NCBI RefSeq assembly: GCF_030140925.1
Contig: NZ_JARBWD010000001.1
Coordinates: 1,178,001 to 1,242,000, forward strand
Direction: 5' to 3'
DNA length: 64,000 bases
From: Parerythrobacter aestuarii
Lineage (GTDB): Bacteria > Pseudomonadota > Alphaproteobacteria > Sphingomonadales > Sphingomonadaceae
Position 1 is the first letter of the stretch. Each line of letters begins with the position of its first letter. Under the pieces are notes generated by a model, which saw nothing but the letters and a program-made list of their open reading frames with translations, made no database searches and had not been told where the DNA came from. The position numbers were made by a program, and so were the translations under genes. This document shows, piece after piece, positions 9,272 to 17,733 of the stretch.

Positions 9272-10905
9272 TATGTGGTGTTCCTCCTGCTACCCGAAGA
9301 TTTCCTGCGTTTTGGCGCCGCCTTCTTGGCGGTCGTCGTTTTTCTGGTGGTCTTGGCCCCGGTTGCGGGGTTGGTTCCCGTCCGCGCCTTGGTCGAAGCC
9401 TTCTTTGCCGGTGGTTTCTTGGCGGCTGGCTTTTTGGCCGGAGCTGGCTTGGCCGGTGCCTTGGCGGGCGTCTCGCCGAGCGCCCTGGCCGCATCGCGCA
9501 GCTCGTTGAAGCTGTCTTCGATGCACTGGATGTAGAATTCCGGATCTGGCAGCAGCTCGCGGCAGGCGGTGAAGCTGATGGTGGCTTCGTCGCAATAGCT
9601 TTGCACCACGTGGCCAAGGCCGAGCCCGTCGTTGAGACACAGCAACCCCATCATGCTCTCCAGCCGCGCGCCGGTAGAATAGATCGGGATCGGCGGACCG
9701 GGAACATTGGTGACCACGGTCGAGAATGGCGGTCCGACCCCACGATTGGCGAGGCCGAGGCGGGTATAGAGCTGCGCACCCAGGCTCATCCACAAAGCCG
9801 GCGAAACCTTGCTCATCTCCGTCATGTTGCGCGCGCCCATGGCGTCGGTCATGGCCTTGGAATTGACGGTCTTGGAATGGACGTATTTCAGCCGTTCCAC
9901 CGGGTCGGCGATATGCGTTCCGAGCGGCGCGATCATCGCTGCCACCTGATTGCCCATGTCGCCTCGCTCGTCCGAAGAGCGGACAGAGATAGGGGCCATG
10001 GCGGTCATCGTCGCCTTGGGCAGGTCACTCTTGGCGGTGAGATATTTGTTGAGCGCTCCGCCGACGATAGTGAGGAACACGTCATTGACCTTGCAGCCGG
10101 GATCGAGCGCGCGGATTGCCTTGATATCGGCCAGCGGCACGCTTCGGCCCTCGACCACGCGGTGGGCTGAAACCTTGCGGTTGAAGCGGGTACGCGGGGC
10201 AACCATGTCGCTCGACAGCTTGAATTCCTGCGTCAGCAAGCCCTTGATGGCATTGGCGAGGCCGGGGGCCGCCTTGGCAGCAACTTCGATCTGCTTCACC
10301 GGGTTGGCGAGGGCCCCGATATAGGCCTTGCCCAGCAGTTCGGCCGGGCCGGGGACACGCTCCGGCTTCCACTCGTCGGGCGCATTGGGCGGCGGCTGGT
10401 TGGGATCGAGCGTGTGCATCGCTTCCATCAGGTCGATCCCGCTCATCCCGTCGATGGCGGCATGGTGGACCTTGGTGACCATGGCGAAGCTGCCCGGCGC
10501 GACACCCGGGATATTGTCGAGCCCCTCGACCACGGTGAATTCCCACGGCGGCTTGTTGAGATCGAGTGGGCGGGCAAATATGCGCGCGGCCTGGATGCAC
10601 AGCTGGCGCCAGTCGCCGGGCTTGGGCAGGGCGATGTGGCGGACGTGGTATTCGAGATCGAAGTCCGGATCCTCGATCCAGTAGGGATAGTCGAGGTCGA
10701 ACGGCACCCGTACCATGCGTTGGCGAATGGTCTTGGACAGCTGCATCCGGCTTTCGAAGAAGCTGAGGATATCCTTGAAGCGGACGAACCCGCCCGGCGC
10801 CGTTTCCGGGTTGTAAATAAGGATTGAGCCGATGTGCATCGGCGAAGTTGGGCTCTCAAGCGCCACGAATGACGCATCCATCCCCTGCAGCTGGCGCAAA
10901 GGCAT
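9271..10905 (-). CDS. wax ester synthase/diacylglycerol acyltransferase (WS/DGAT)
   Basis: This 544-residue enzyme has the family opening LRQLQGMDASFVALES and the active-site motif HHAAIDG at residues 147-153, where the second histidine is the proposed base. It would esterify long-chain alcohols or diacylglycerol with acyl-CoA to make storage lipid. Residues 478-544 form a Lys/Ala/Pro-rich tail like histone H1, not part of the normal enzyme. The annotated ATG touches its AGGAGG ribosome site with no spacer. A TTG two codons in (10899) has six bases of spacing and gives the usual MRQL opening, so it may be the real start. It is coupled to the hydrolase downstream. Confidence 0.92.
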   Translation of the reverse strand: MPLRQLQGMDASFVALESPTSPMHIGSILIYNPETAPGGFVRFKDILSFFESRMQLSKTIRQRMVRVPFDLDYPYWIEDPDFDLEYHVRHIALPKPGDWRQLCIQAARIFARPLDLNKPPWEFTVVEGLDNIPGVAPGSFAMVTKVHHAAIDGMSGIDLMEAMHTLDPNQPPPNAPDEWKPERVPGPAELLGKAYIGALANPVKQIEVAAKAAPGLANAIKGLLTQEFKLSSDMVAPRTRFNRKVSAHRVVEGRSVPLADIKAIRALDPGCKVNDVFLTIVGGALNKYLTAKSDLPKATMTAMAPISVRSSDERGDMGNQVAAMIAPLGTHIADPVERLKYVHSKTVNSKAMTDAMGARNMTEMSKVSPALWMSLGAQLYTRLGLANRGVGPPFSTVVTNVPGPPIPIYSTGARLESMMGLLCLNDGLGLGHVVQSYCDEATISFTACRELLPDPEFYIQCIEDSFNELRDAARALGETPAKAPAKPAPAKKPAAKKPPAKKASTKARTGTNPATGAKTTRKTTTAKKAAPKRRKSSGSRRNTT

Positions 10906-10959
10906 CCTCCTGTCCGGCCCACGCCTCGTTCGAAATTGAACGATTGTTGCGCGGAAACG

Positions 10960-10985
10960 CCTGCTTTTGCAGGTCTGTAATACAG
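10960..10985. promoter_or_regulatory. adjacent small palindromes in the WS/DGAT–11088 divergent promoter region
   Basis: Two dyads sit side by side between the divergent genes: a CCTGC/GCAGG hairpin with a TTTT loop (10960-10973) and CTGTA-A-TACAG (10975-10985), followed by a GTAAC. They could bind a repressor of the lipid genes. No promoter boxes are clear. Confidence 0.35.
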
Positions 10986-11087
10986 GCGTAACAGGTGCAG
11001 GCACGACGTCAAGCTGCCGTCCCCGTCAACAGCTTCCCTTACGGAGGGGTTTCCCACAGCGGGGACGCCCCCTAAATCCTTCCCGAC

Positions 11088-11696
11088 ATGGCAGAAGAAC
11101 AAGACGCACCCGGAATTTCTGACGCCCTGCTCGACCCTGCCCAAGGGTTTCTGCACCATGGTTTTCTCATAAACCCGGATGCGAAGCTCGTGGTGAACGT
11201 CACTGCTTCGACTTATGGCACAGACATCGGTCATCCGACCTGGAAGATCCTTTGCCTTTTCAATGAGAAACTAACTCACGAAAACGCACGCTCGACCGTC
11301 ACCCGGAACATGAACGGGCACGAAGTCGAGCTCGGGTTTGCGACCTTGGACTCGCCGCGCCTGCTCGATATCTGGACCACGGCGCGATATCCTGACCGCA
11401 ATCTCTGGCTCTTCATCATGGGCAATTCGCTCGGCAAGCTGGGTGAGCCACGCCGGGATTTCTTCGTTGATCCTGACGTCGGAGATTTCGATGGGACCGA
11501 GCTGTATCGCTATGTCCTGCGATCCGTACTCCGGATCATGCGCGAGACTACGAACTGGGAAGAGGGCGAGTTTCGCCTGTTCGTGCCCGGGAACCACCGC
11601 GAGCGGCTGGGCGGCGAGTGGGGCGAAACCATCAGGCCGCGCAACATGGACGAAGACTTCTGCGAATACCTTCAATCCAATGAGCGGAACGACTAG
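11088..11696 (+). CDS. conserved hypothetical protein, family not recognised
   Basis: A soluble, acidic 202-residue protein with no signal peptide or membrane segment. I recognise no domain. Codon use matches its neighbours and the frame is clean, so it is a real gene. Visible features are an aromatic core (GHPTWKILCLFNEK, RYPDRNLWLFIMGN) and a charged C-terminus. The ATG at 11088 is the first in frame. uvrC starts 12 bp downstream, so the two probably share a transcript. Confidence 0.7.
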   Translation: MAEEQDAPGISDALLDPAQGFLHHGFLINPDAKLVVNVTASTYGTDIGHPTWKILCLFNEKLTHENARSTVTRNMNGHEVELGFATLDSPRLLDIWTTARYPDRNLWLFIMGNSLGKLGEPRRDFFVDPDVGDFDGTELYRYVLRSVLRIMRETTNWEEGEFRLFVPGNHRERLGGEWGETIRPRNMDEDFCEYLQSNERND

Positions 11697-11708
11697 GTTC
11701 ACGCTGCC

Positions 11709-13661
11709 ATGAGCCGCACCAAAGCCGGATCCCCGCACGACCCCCGTGGTGCCGAGCGCTTCAATGAGGAGCGCGCGGCCTATACGGTCGCCTCGGCGCA
11801 GCCCGATCTCGAGGCCGGGATCGCGGCGATCCGCGAGACGGTGAAGACGCTGAGGCCCGTGCCCGGGGTATATCGCATGCTCGATGCGCGCGGCGACGTG
11901 CTCTATGTCGGCAAGGCGCGGGCGCTGAAGAACCGGGTGGCGAACTATACCCAGGTCACCGGGCTCACCAACCGCACGCTGCGGATGATCAGCCAGACCC
12001 GCGGGATGGAGATCGTCACCACCAATTCGGAGGCCGAGGCGCTGCTGCTGGAGGCGCAGCTGGTCAAGCGCTTTCGTCCGCCGTTCAACGTCCATCTGCG
12101 TGACGACAAGAGCTTCCCCTTCATCCTGCTGCGCGCCGAGCACGACTATCCGCGCATCATGAAACACCGCGGCGCGCGGCGAGCCAAGGGCAACTATTAT
12201 GGCCCCTTCGCCAGCGCCGGAAGCGTCAACACCACGATTAATGCGCTGCAGAAGCTGTTCCTGCTAAGATCGTGCACCGACAGCTTCTTCGAACGGCGCG
12301 ACCGTCCGTGCCTGCTTTACCAGATCAAGCGCTGCAGCGCGCCCTGCGTCGGGCGGATCAGCGCGGAAGACTATGCCTCGCTGGTGCGCGAGGCGAAGGA
12401 CTTCCTCGGTGGCAAGTCGAACCAGGTGCAGCAGGAGCTCGAAGCGCAGATGCAGCAGGCGGCCGAGGATCTCGACTTCGAGACCGCCGCGATCCTGCGC
12501 GACCGGCTGCGCGCGGCGACCTTCATCCAGGGCAGCCAGGCCATCAACGCGCAGGGGGTGGGCGATGCCGATGTGTTCGCCCTCGCCAACAGGAACGGCA
12601 CCATCGGCATCCAGAGCTTCTTCATCCGCGGCGGGCAGAATTGGGGCCACCGGGCCTTCTTCCCCAGCCAGACGAAGGAAGTGGACGATGCACAGGTGCT
12701 GGCCGACATCATCCTGCAATTCTACGAGGAAGTGCCCCCGCCGCCGACGGTGCTGGTCGACCGCGAACTGCCCGAGACCGAGCTGATCGAGGCGGCGCTG
12801 AGCGAACTGGCGGGGCGGAAGGTCCAGCTCTCCGTCCCGCAGCGCGGCGAGCGGCGCAAGCTGATGCAGCAGGCCGCGCGCAACGCGGTCGAGGCGCTCG
12901 ACCGGCGGCTGGCGGAGACCGGCACCAAGGCGAAGCTCAACCGCGAGCTGGCCGAATTCCTCGAGCTCGACGCCCCGCCGGAGCGGATCGAGATCTATGA
13001 CAACAGCCATATCCAGGGCGCCAAGGCCGTTGGCGCGATGGTGGTGGCGGGGCCGGAGGGCTTCCTCAAGAACCAGTACCGCAAGTTCAACATCCGCGAG
13101 GCGCAGTCGAACGACGATTTCGCCATGATGCGCGAAGTGATGCAGCGGCGGTTTCGCAAGCTGGCGGACGATAGTGAAGAGGGCAAGAAGGACAGTCACG
13201 AGACGCAGTGGCCCGACCTGGTCCTGATAGATGGCGGCAAGGGCCAGATGAGCGCGGTGCGCGATACGCTGGAGGAGATGGGGATCGAGGATGTCCCTTT
13301 GATCGCCATCGCCAAGGGGCCCGACCACGGGCGCGAGGGGCGTGAGGTGTTCCACTTCCCCGACGGGCGCGAGAAGACGCTGCCGGTCAATTCGCCGCTG
13401 CTGTTCCACCTGCAGCGGCTGCGCGACGAGGTCCATCGCTACGTCATCGGCGCCCACCGTGCCAAACGCAGCCGCGCAATTACTGCGTCACCTTTGGACG
13501 AGATCCCCGGCATCGGCCCGGCCCGCAAGCGCGCGCTGCTGCTGCACTTTGGCACCGCCAGCAAGGTCCGCGCGGCGGCGCTGGAGGACCTCCAACGCGC
13601 GCCGGGCGTCAGCGATGCGGTGGCGCGCAAGGTGTATGATTTCTATCATGCTGGTGGCTGA
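11709..13661 (+). CDS. uvrC: excinuclease ABC subunit C
   Basis: A 650-residue UvrC, the dual-incision nuclease of nucleotide excision repair. The N-terminal GIY-YIG nuclease is visible in GVYRMLDARGDVLYVGKARAL. The cysteine-rich CxxYxIKRCxAPC follows, then the UvrB-binding region (EAQMQQAAEDLDFETAA). The RNase-H-like endonuclease carries IEIYDNSHIQG and DLVLIDGGKGQ, and the C-terminus holds tandem helix-hairpin-helix motifs (DEIPGIGPARKRALL, APGVSDAVARKV). Length is standard. Confidence 0.97.
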   Translation: MSRTKAGSPHDPRGAERFNEERAAYTVASAQPDLEAGIAAIRETVKTLRPVPGVYRMLDARGDVLYVGKARALKNRVANYTQVTGLTNRTLRMISQTRGMEIVTTNSEAEALLLEAQLVKRFRPPFNVHLRDDKSFPFILLRAEHDYPRIMKHRGARRAKGNYYGPFASAGSVNTTINALQKLFLLRSCTDSFFERRDRPCLLYQIKRCSAPCVGRISAEDYASLVREAKDFLGGKSNQVQQELEAQMQQAAEDLDFETAAILRDRLRAATFIQGSQAINAQGVGDADVFALANRNGTIGIQSFFIRGGQNWGHRAFFPSQTKEVDDAQVLADIILQFYEEVPPPPTVLVDRELPETELIEAALSELAGRKVQLSVPQRGERRKLMQQAARNAVEALDRRLAETGTKAKLNRELAEFLELDAPPERIEIYDNSHIQGAKAVGAMVVAGPEGFLKNQYRKFNIREAQSNDDFAMMREVMQRRFRKLADDSEEGKKDSHETQWPDLVLIDGGKGQMSAVRDTLEEMGIEDVPLIAIAKGPDHGREGREVFHFPDGREKTLPVNSPLLFHLQRLRDEVHRYVIGAHRAKRSRAITASPLDEIPGIGPARKRALLLHFGTASKVRAAALEDLQRAPGVSDAVARKVYDFYHAGG

Positions 13662-13700
13662 GGTGTAATCATAGGGTGCGCGGCCTGTCTCAGGCTGGTC

Positions 13701-13756
13701 AGCGACTGCCGGGCCGGAACCGGTCGGGCACGAATCCTATCCGCCCGGCAATCGCT
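13701..13756. terminator. hairpin between convergent uvrC and chemoreceptor genes
   Basis: Arms AGCGACTGCCGGGC (from 13701) and GCCCGGCAATCGCT (to 13756) pair over 14 bp with one wobble position and enclose a loop of about 28 nt. Placement between two convergent genes suggests a shared transcription stop, though no clear T-tract follows. Confidence 0.45.
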
Positions 13757-13774
13757 GTGTGGTCTCGCGAGCGG

Positions 13775-15568
13775 TCAGGCGGTGACCAGCTCGCGAGTCT
13801 CGTTAGCCGCAGGGTCTGCAGCATAGGTCTTCAAGGCGTCGACAACATTGGTCTCCTCTGTCGTCGATGCCTTGCTGTTGCGCGAACGCGGCAGGCTGGC
13901 TCGCACATTTTTCAGGAACTCGACCGCCTGCGTCTTGAGAATCGTGGCCTGGCTTTCGAGTTCGCCAGACGACGATGTCACCTGCGAAGCGGCCGCGCCG
14001 GTGGCGACTGCGGTCTCCTTCACGGCGGTGATCCGGACCGATACCTCTTCCGTGTTGCGCGCGGCGATATCGATGCTTTGCGCCAGATCCTTGCCAGCAA
14101 TGGACTGCTGGTCGACCGCCGAAGCGATGGCGACCGCTGTCCCTTCCAGCTTCTGGATCTGCTTGGAGATCTCGCGCAGCACAGTGGCACTCTCGCTGGT
14201 CGAGGACTGGATGCGCCCGATATGGGATACGATATCCTCAGTGGCCTTGCTGGTCTGCGTTGCCAGTTCCTTCACTTCGGAAGCGACCACCGCGAACCCG
14301 CGCCCGGCCTCGCCGCCGCGCGCTGCCTCGATCGAAGCATTGAGCGCGAGGAGGTTGGTGCGGTCGGCGATCGAAGAGATCATTTCCACGATCGAGCTGA
14401 CCATGTTGGCGGTCTCGATCAGTTCGGAAATGGTCGCGTCGGCATTGGCCGCGCTGGCGCTGGCTTCACGGGCCAGCTCGGCCGAGCCGGAGGCCTGGCG
14501 GCTGATCTCATTGATCGACAGTGCGAATTCATCGCTGGCGGTGGCGGCAGTGGTCACTCCCGCCGATGCTTCGCTGAGGCTCTCGGTTACCGAGGTGACT
14601 TCGTTGGAAGACTGCTCTGCGCTGGCCGCCATGGCGAGCGCGGTGTCCTTGAGCTGGGTCGAGGCCGATGCGACCCCGCCTACGACATCGCCAACGGTGG
14701 TCTCGAACTGGTCGGCGAGCTGGTTGAGCAGGCGGGCCTGTTCGATCTTCTGCTTTTCGCGCTCGGCGGTGAGGCGCTCCACTTCGATGGTCGCTTCCTT
14801 CATCAACACGAGGCTGCGGGCGACATCGCCGATCTCGTCTTCCTGGTCGGCTTCGGGCACGTCGAAATTGGTGATCCCGCGCGCCAACCCGATCATCCTC
14901 TCCTGCAGCCGCAACAGCGGGGTCAGCAGGTCGAACTTGACGACATGCTGGGCGCTGAGGGTGAAATAAACCGAGACGCCGCCGAGCAGCAACATCAGTG
15001 CGAACAGCCAGTTGACGATGGTCACGTCGCTGTCCTCCATCGACACGAGTTCTTCGTCCAGTTCCTGAGTCAGCTGTTTTGTTTTTTGCGACGCCGAAAG
15101 GCCGATGCTGGTCGACGCACCGTTCGACAGCAGGCGTTCCGGATTGGCGATGGTGTCGATGGAGGCATATTCGCGGTCCATCTGGGCGATGATACCCAGC
15201 AGTTCGTTGACAGCGACGCCCTCGGTGATGTCCGCTTCTTTCATCACCGTTTCGAGTTGCTCGGCACCTTCGCGCGCTTCGCCAAGGGTTGCGCGCGCCT
15301 TGCGCAGCATCGCCGGGTCCCGGTCAACGAGATATTGGCCAAGCTCGATCGAGCTTTGGTACATGGATCGATCGACTTTGTTGCTGAGCTCTATGGCATG
15401 CACGCGCTGGCTGGTGGCATGCAATTCCATGTCGATCCATGCCAGCGAGAGAACGCCGAGGATGACCGCTGATACGGTAAACGCTGTCGAACTCTTGAAC
15501 AGGAGCCCCAGTCGTTCGGCAATCTTCCTGCCGGCGAACATCCTCCCGAATACGCGATGCCACTTCAT
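13775..15568 (-). CDS. membrane methyl-accepting chemotaxis protein
   Basis: A 597-residue chemoreceptor. Transmembrane helices lie at about residues 27-47 and 183-205 and enclose a helical periplasmic sensor of roughly 135 residues, 4HB-like. A HAMP linker comes after TM2, followed by the long signalling coiled coil. The CheA/CheW-binding tip is canonical ([21 protein letters not shown], from I400, then [11 protein letters not shown]). The ATG at 15568 fits the membrane topology; the frame is open 40 codons further but without plausible coding. No che or flagellar genes are in the window, so its pathway is elsewhere. The ligand is unknown. Confidence 0.93.
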   Translation of the reverse strand: MKWHRVFGRMFAGRKIAERLGLLFKSSTAFTVSAVILGVLSLAWIDMELHATSQRVHAIELSNKVDRSMYQSSIELGQYLVDRDPAMLRKARATLGEAREGAEQLETVMKEADITEGVAVNELLGIIAQMDREYASIDTIANPERLLSNGASTSIGLSASQKTKQLTQELDEELVSMEDSDVTIVNWLFALMLLLGGVSVYFTLSAQHVVKFDLLTPLLRLQERMIGLARGITNFDVPEADQEDEIGDVARSLVLMKEATIEVERLTAEREKQKIEQARLLNQLADQFETTVGDVVGGVASASTQLKDTALAMAASAEQSSNEVTSVTESLSEASAGVTTAATASDEFALSINEISRQASGSAELAREASASAANADATISELIETANMVSSIVEMISSIADRTNLLALNASIEAARGGEAGRGFAVVASEVKELATQTSKATEDIVSHIGRIQSSTSESATVLREISKQIQKLEGTAVAIASAVDQQSIAGKDLAQSIDIAARNTEEVSVRITAVKETAVATGAAASQVTSSSGELESQATILKTQAVEFLKNVRASLPRSRNSKASTTEETNVVDALKTYAADPAANETRELVTA

Positions 15569-15723
15569 CTGTCCCACTCCACAGATTGCTTCCCCGTCAA
15601 GGGAAGGGCTTCGCGACCCTGACCCAAAGGCTAGGGGGGGCTGGTAAACAAGCTGTTTACGGGTGCAAAATTTTGTGAAGGTTCTCAAAAATGGCCGGAA
15701 ATCGGGCTGACTGCCACGGCCCG

Positions 15724-15778
15724 GCGGCTCGCCAGGGCTGCAAGGCAGGCAGGTTTCCAGCCCCTTTGGCGAGCCGCC
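15724..15778 (-). terminator. strong hairpin after the cytochrome-like lipoprotein gene
   Basis: The arms GGCGGCTCGCCA…GGGCTG and the matching CAGCCC…TGGCGAGCCGCC pair over about 18 bp with a two-base bulge. The hairpin begins five bases after the lipoprotein stop codon on the minus strand. A T-run is only visible further downstream, so termination efficiency is uncertain. Confidence 0.6.
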
Positions 15779-15782
15779 ATTT

Positions 15783-17417
15783 TCAGGGTGTGCAGCTATC
15801 CCCCGGCTTGAACTGGGCAGCGTTGAGCAGGAAGGTCAGGGTCTTGAACTGGTCTTCCTCGAAGGCCTTTTCCGGAGTGCACTTGGGCTTGGCGGCTGCA
15901 TGGCAAAGGATACAGCTGAAGTTCTTCTGCGTGTAGCTTTCCAGCGCCGCGTTTATGAGATTGTTGGTATTGGTATAGACCCCGGTGATCGGGCCCTGGT
16001 GGCCATTGAGGTTGCGTTCCCCGGGGGTGTCGAAGGCGAACGGGCCCTGATGACGGTTCTGTGTCCCGATCAGGCGATAGAACCGCATGACCGACCGGTT
16101 TCCGCCGACACTGCTGCCCAGCACGGTCTTCTGGTAGTGGTCGTTGATGGCCTCGATCGCATCGCTCAGCGGGGTAACGCGATAGATGTTTACCGGTTTG
16201 CGCGAGGGATTGGTGGTGGTCCCGCTGGAACAGGGGGCCTGCCCCGGCGAACGATCGGCCTCGGGACAAGGGGGGATCCGGCCGGCAAAGCCATAGGCCT
16301 CTTCTTCCGGCGTTTGCGGTCCGCCCCCGGGGTTGAACGAGGGCGTCAGCGTGCCGCCCAGCGGTTTCTCGAAATCGATCGCGACATTGTCGACATGCTC
16401 GAATGTCGCCGCCACGAAAGCGCCTTCGACGCCTTTAGACGGATCATACTTGTTGGGCGTGTAACGCAGGATATGCAGCGCCACGAGGCCATAGAGCTTG
16501 GTCGTGCCTTGGGCATCGACCGCGATCCGGCGCTGCAGGTACCGGTTGTTGTATGGCGCGCCTTCAGGCAGCTCCTTCCACGCTGCCTTAACGTCGACCA
16601 TTCCCTGCCGGGCATAATCCGGCAGCCCGGCAAGGTAGCCGTCGCCGGTTGTCTGTGCGGGATTGCCGAAGGGCGGCCGCTGGAAAGCGTCGGCGGCCTT
16701 GGGATTGGCGATATAGGTCAGCACTGCGTCGCGTTGCCGACCGGCGTTGTAATAGCCGAATTTGCGAATGTAGGTGAAAAAGGCCTGGTTCACAGCCACT
16801 TCGTAGCGGACATAATTGCCGTTCTGGTCGATTAGCGGGCCGGTCGACTGACCGAAGAAATAGGGCTGCTGCACATCCGGGCGATAATCGGTCAGCTGGT
16901 CGGGGAAGGCCAGGAAGGCACGGCTGGTGTCGGTCGGGCTGTTGCCCCAGTTGGCGACGTCGGGATCCTCCCATCGGTCCGAACTGGTAAAGATCTGCTG
17001 CGGGGTCTTGTAAGTTTCCCACACCGCCAGCGGCAGCGTGCCGATCCCGCCGAAGATGGTCTTGCCCCGATCGGGCTGGCCGCGGTTGCCACCGGGGACC
17101 GCCGGCCAGTTCACTGCGATGAAAGAGCGCCACATGAAATCGTAGAACATGCATTGCTGGACCGTGGCAGCCAGCACGGGGTCATTCTTTTCCAGGGCGG
17201 CATCGACCGATGCCCATTCCAGCGGCAGGTACCCTTCCTGACCGGGCAGCCATGGCGCGCCCAGCGCCGGTGCAGGGCCATTACCTGGATCGCAATTGTA
17301 GGCGAAGGACTGCGGAAACTCTGCCGTCGCCTCGGGTCGAGACTCACCGGTCTGTTCCCGGCCATTGCAACCGTACAGCGCCAGTCCCAGCGCGATGGCT
17401 CCGAAAATTGCCCGCAT
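15783..17417 (-). CDS. lipoprotein with one C-terminal c-type haem motif, otherwise unknown
   Basis: A 544-residue envelope protein. It starts [17 protein letters not shown], a lipoprotein signal with lipobox LYGC (C17), so it should be lipid-anchored and exported. Near the C-terminus CILCH (C502, C505, H506) is a CxxCH haem-c attachment motif. The roughly 480 residues between are rich in aromatic and Asn/Gly residues and match no domain I know. A distant relation to cytochrome-c-like oxidoreductases is possible. The frame is open 135 codons further upstream, but that part lies in the regulatory region and looks non-coding. It is divergent from the FadL-type gene across a palindrome, which hints at shared control. 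Confidence 0.8.
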   Translation of the reverse strand: MRAIFGAIALGLALYGCNGREQTGESRPEATAEFPQSFAYNCDPGNGPAPALGAPWLPGQEGYLPLEWASVDAALEKNDPVLAATVQQCMFYDFMWRSFIAVNWPAVPGGNRGQPDRGKTIFGGIGTLPLAVWETYKTPQQIFTSSDRWEDPDVANWGNSPTDTSRAFLAFPDQLTDYRPDVQQPYFFGQSTGPLIDQNGNYVRYEVAVNQAFFTYIRKFGYYNAGRQRDAVLTYIANPKAADAFQRPPFGNPAQTTGDGYLAGLPDYARQGMVDVKAAWKELPEGAPYNNRYLQRRIAVDAQGTTKLYGLVALHILRYTPNKYDPSKGVEGAFVAATFEHVDNVAIDFEKPLGGTLTPSFNPGGGPQTPEEEAYGFAGRIPPCPEADRSPGQAPCSSGTTTNPSRKPVNIYRVTPLSDAIEAINDHYQKTVLGSSVGGNRSVMRFYRLIGTQNRHQGPFAFDTPGERNLNGHQGPITGVYTNTNNLINAALESYTQKNFSCILCHAAAKPKCTPEKAFEEDQFKTLTFLLNAAQFKPGDSCTP

Positions 17418-17733
17418 GGCACGCACCCCCTCAAGCAGGGTCACTGTTATGACCGGGAAACGCGACTTGTTATGAAGTCGGAACTTGCCGTAGCAATGTG
17501 GCCACATTGTGGGCTGGATCGATTTCTCGGCTCGCTGCCACGCATGGTCGACAGACCGCAATCTTTCGGTGGCCCGATCCGTTTGCCATGCGAGCCCGTC
17601 CTCATGCCGGAACCGTATGTAAATTAGTGAAAAAATTAACCGTTCTTGTGCACATTGCAGAATTGTGACGGTCGTATCAGCAGCGCTGTCACGCCCATCA
17701 ACGGGTCGCAATATAAGAATCAGGGGACAGCTG
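17418..17733. other. 316-bp divergent intergenic region
   Basis: No gene is apparent here. The region separates the lipoprotein and FadL-type genes. It contains the perfect 16-bp palindrome at 17494-17509. A second copy of its half-site CACATTG lies at 17651-17657, followed by an imperfect inverted half AATTGTG (17661-17667). It also has an AT-rich stretch around 17618-17640. The ribosome site AGGGGA for the FadL-type gene is near its right end. Confidence 0.6.
17494..17509. promoter_or_regulatory. perfect 16-bp palindrome, candidate operator
   Basis: The sequence CAATGTGGCCACATTG equals its own reverse complement. It lies 77 bp before the lipoprotein start and 225 bp before the FadL-type start, in a divergent promoter region. 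It could be a dimer-binding site controlling one or both directions. The regulator is unknown. Confidence 0.55.

Noticed and set aside
12264-13457. A 397-residue frame opposite uvrC
   Set aside because: The opposite strand is a complete UvrC; this frame has no motif.
13676-15472. A long open frame on the plus strand opposite the chemoreceptor gene
   Set aside because: The minus-strand frame carries HAMP and MCP domains with clear motifs. The plus frame has unlikely composition and no domain, and is a GC-driven shadow.
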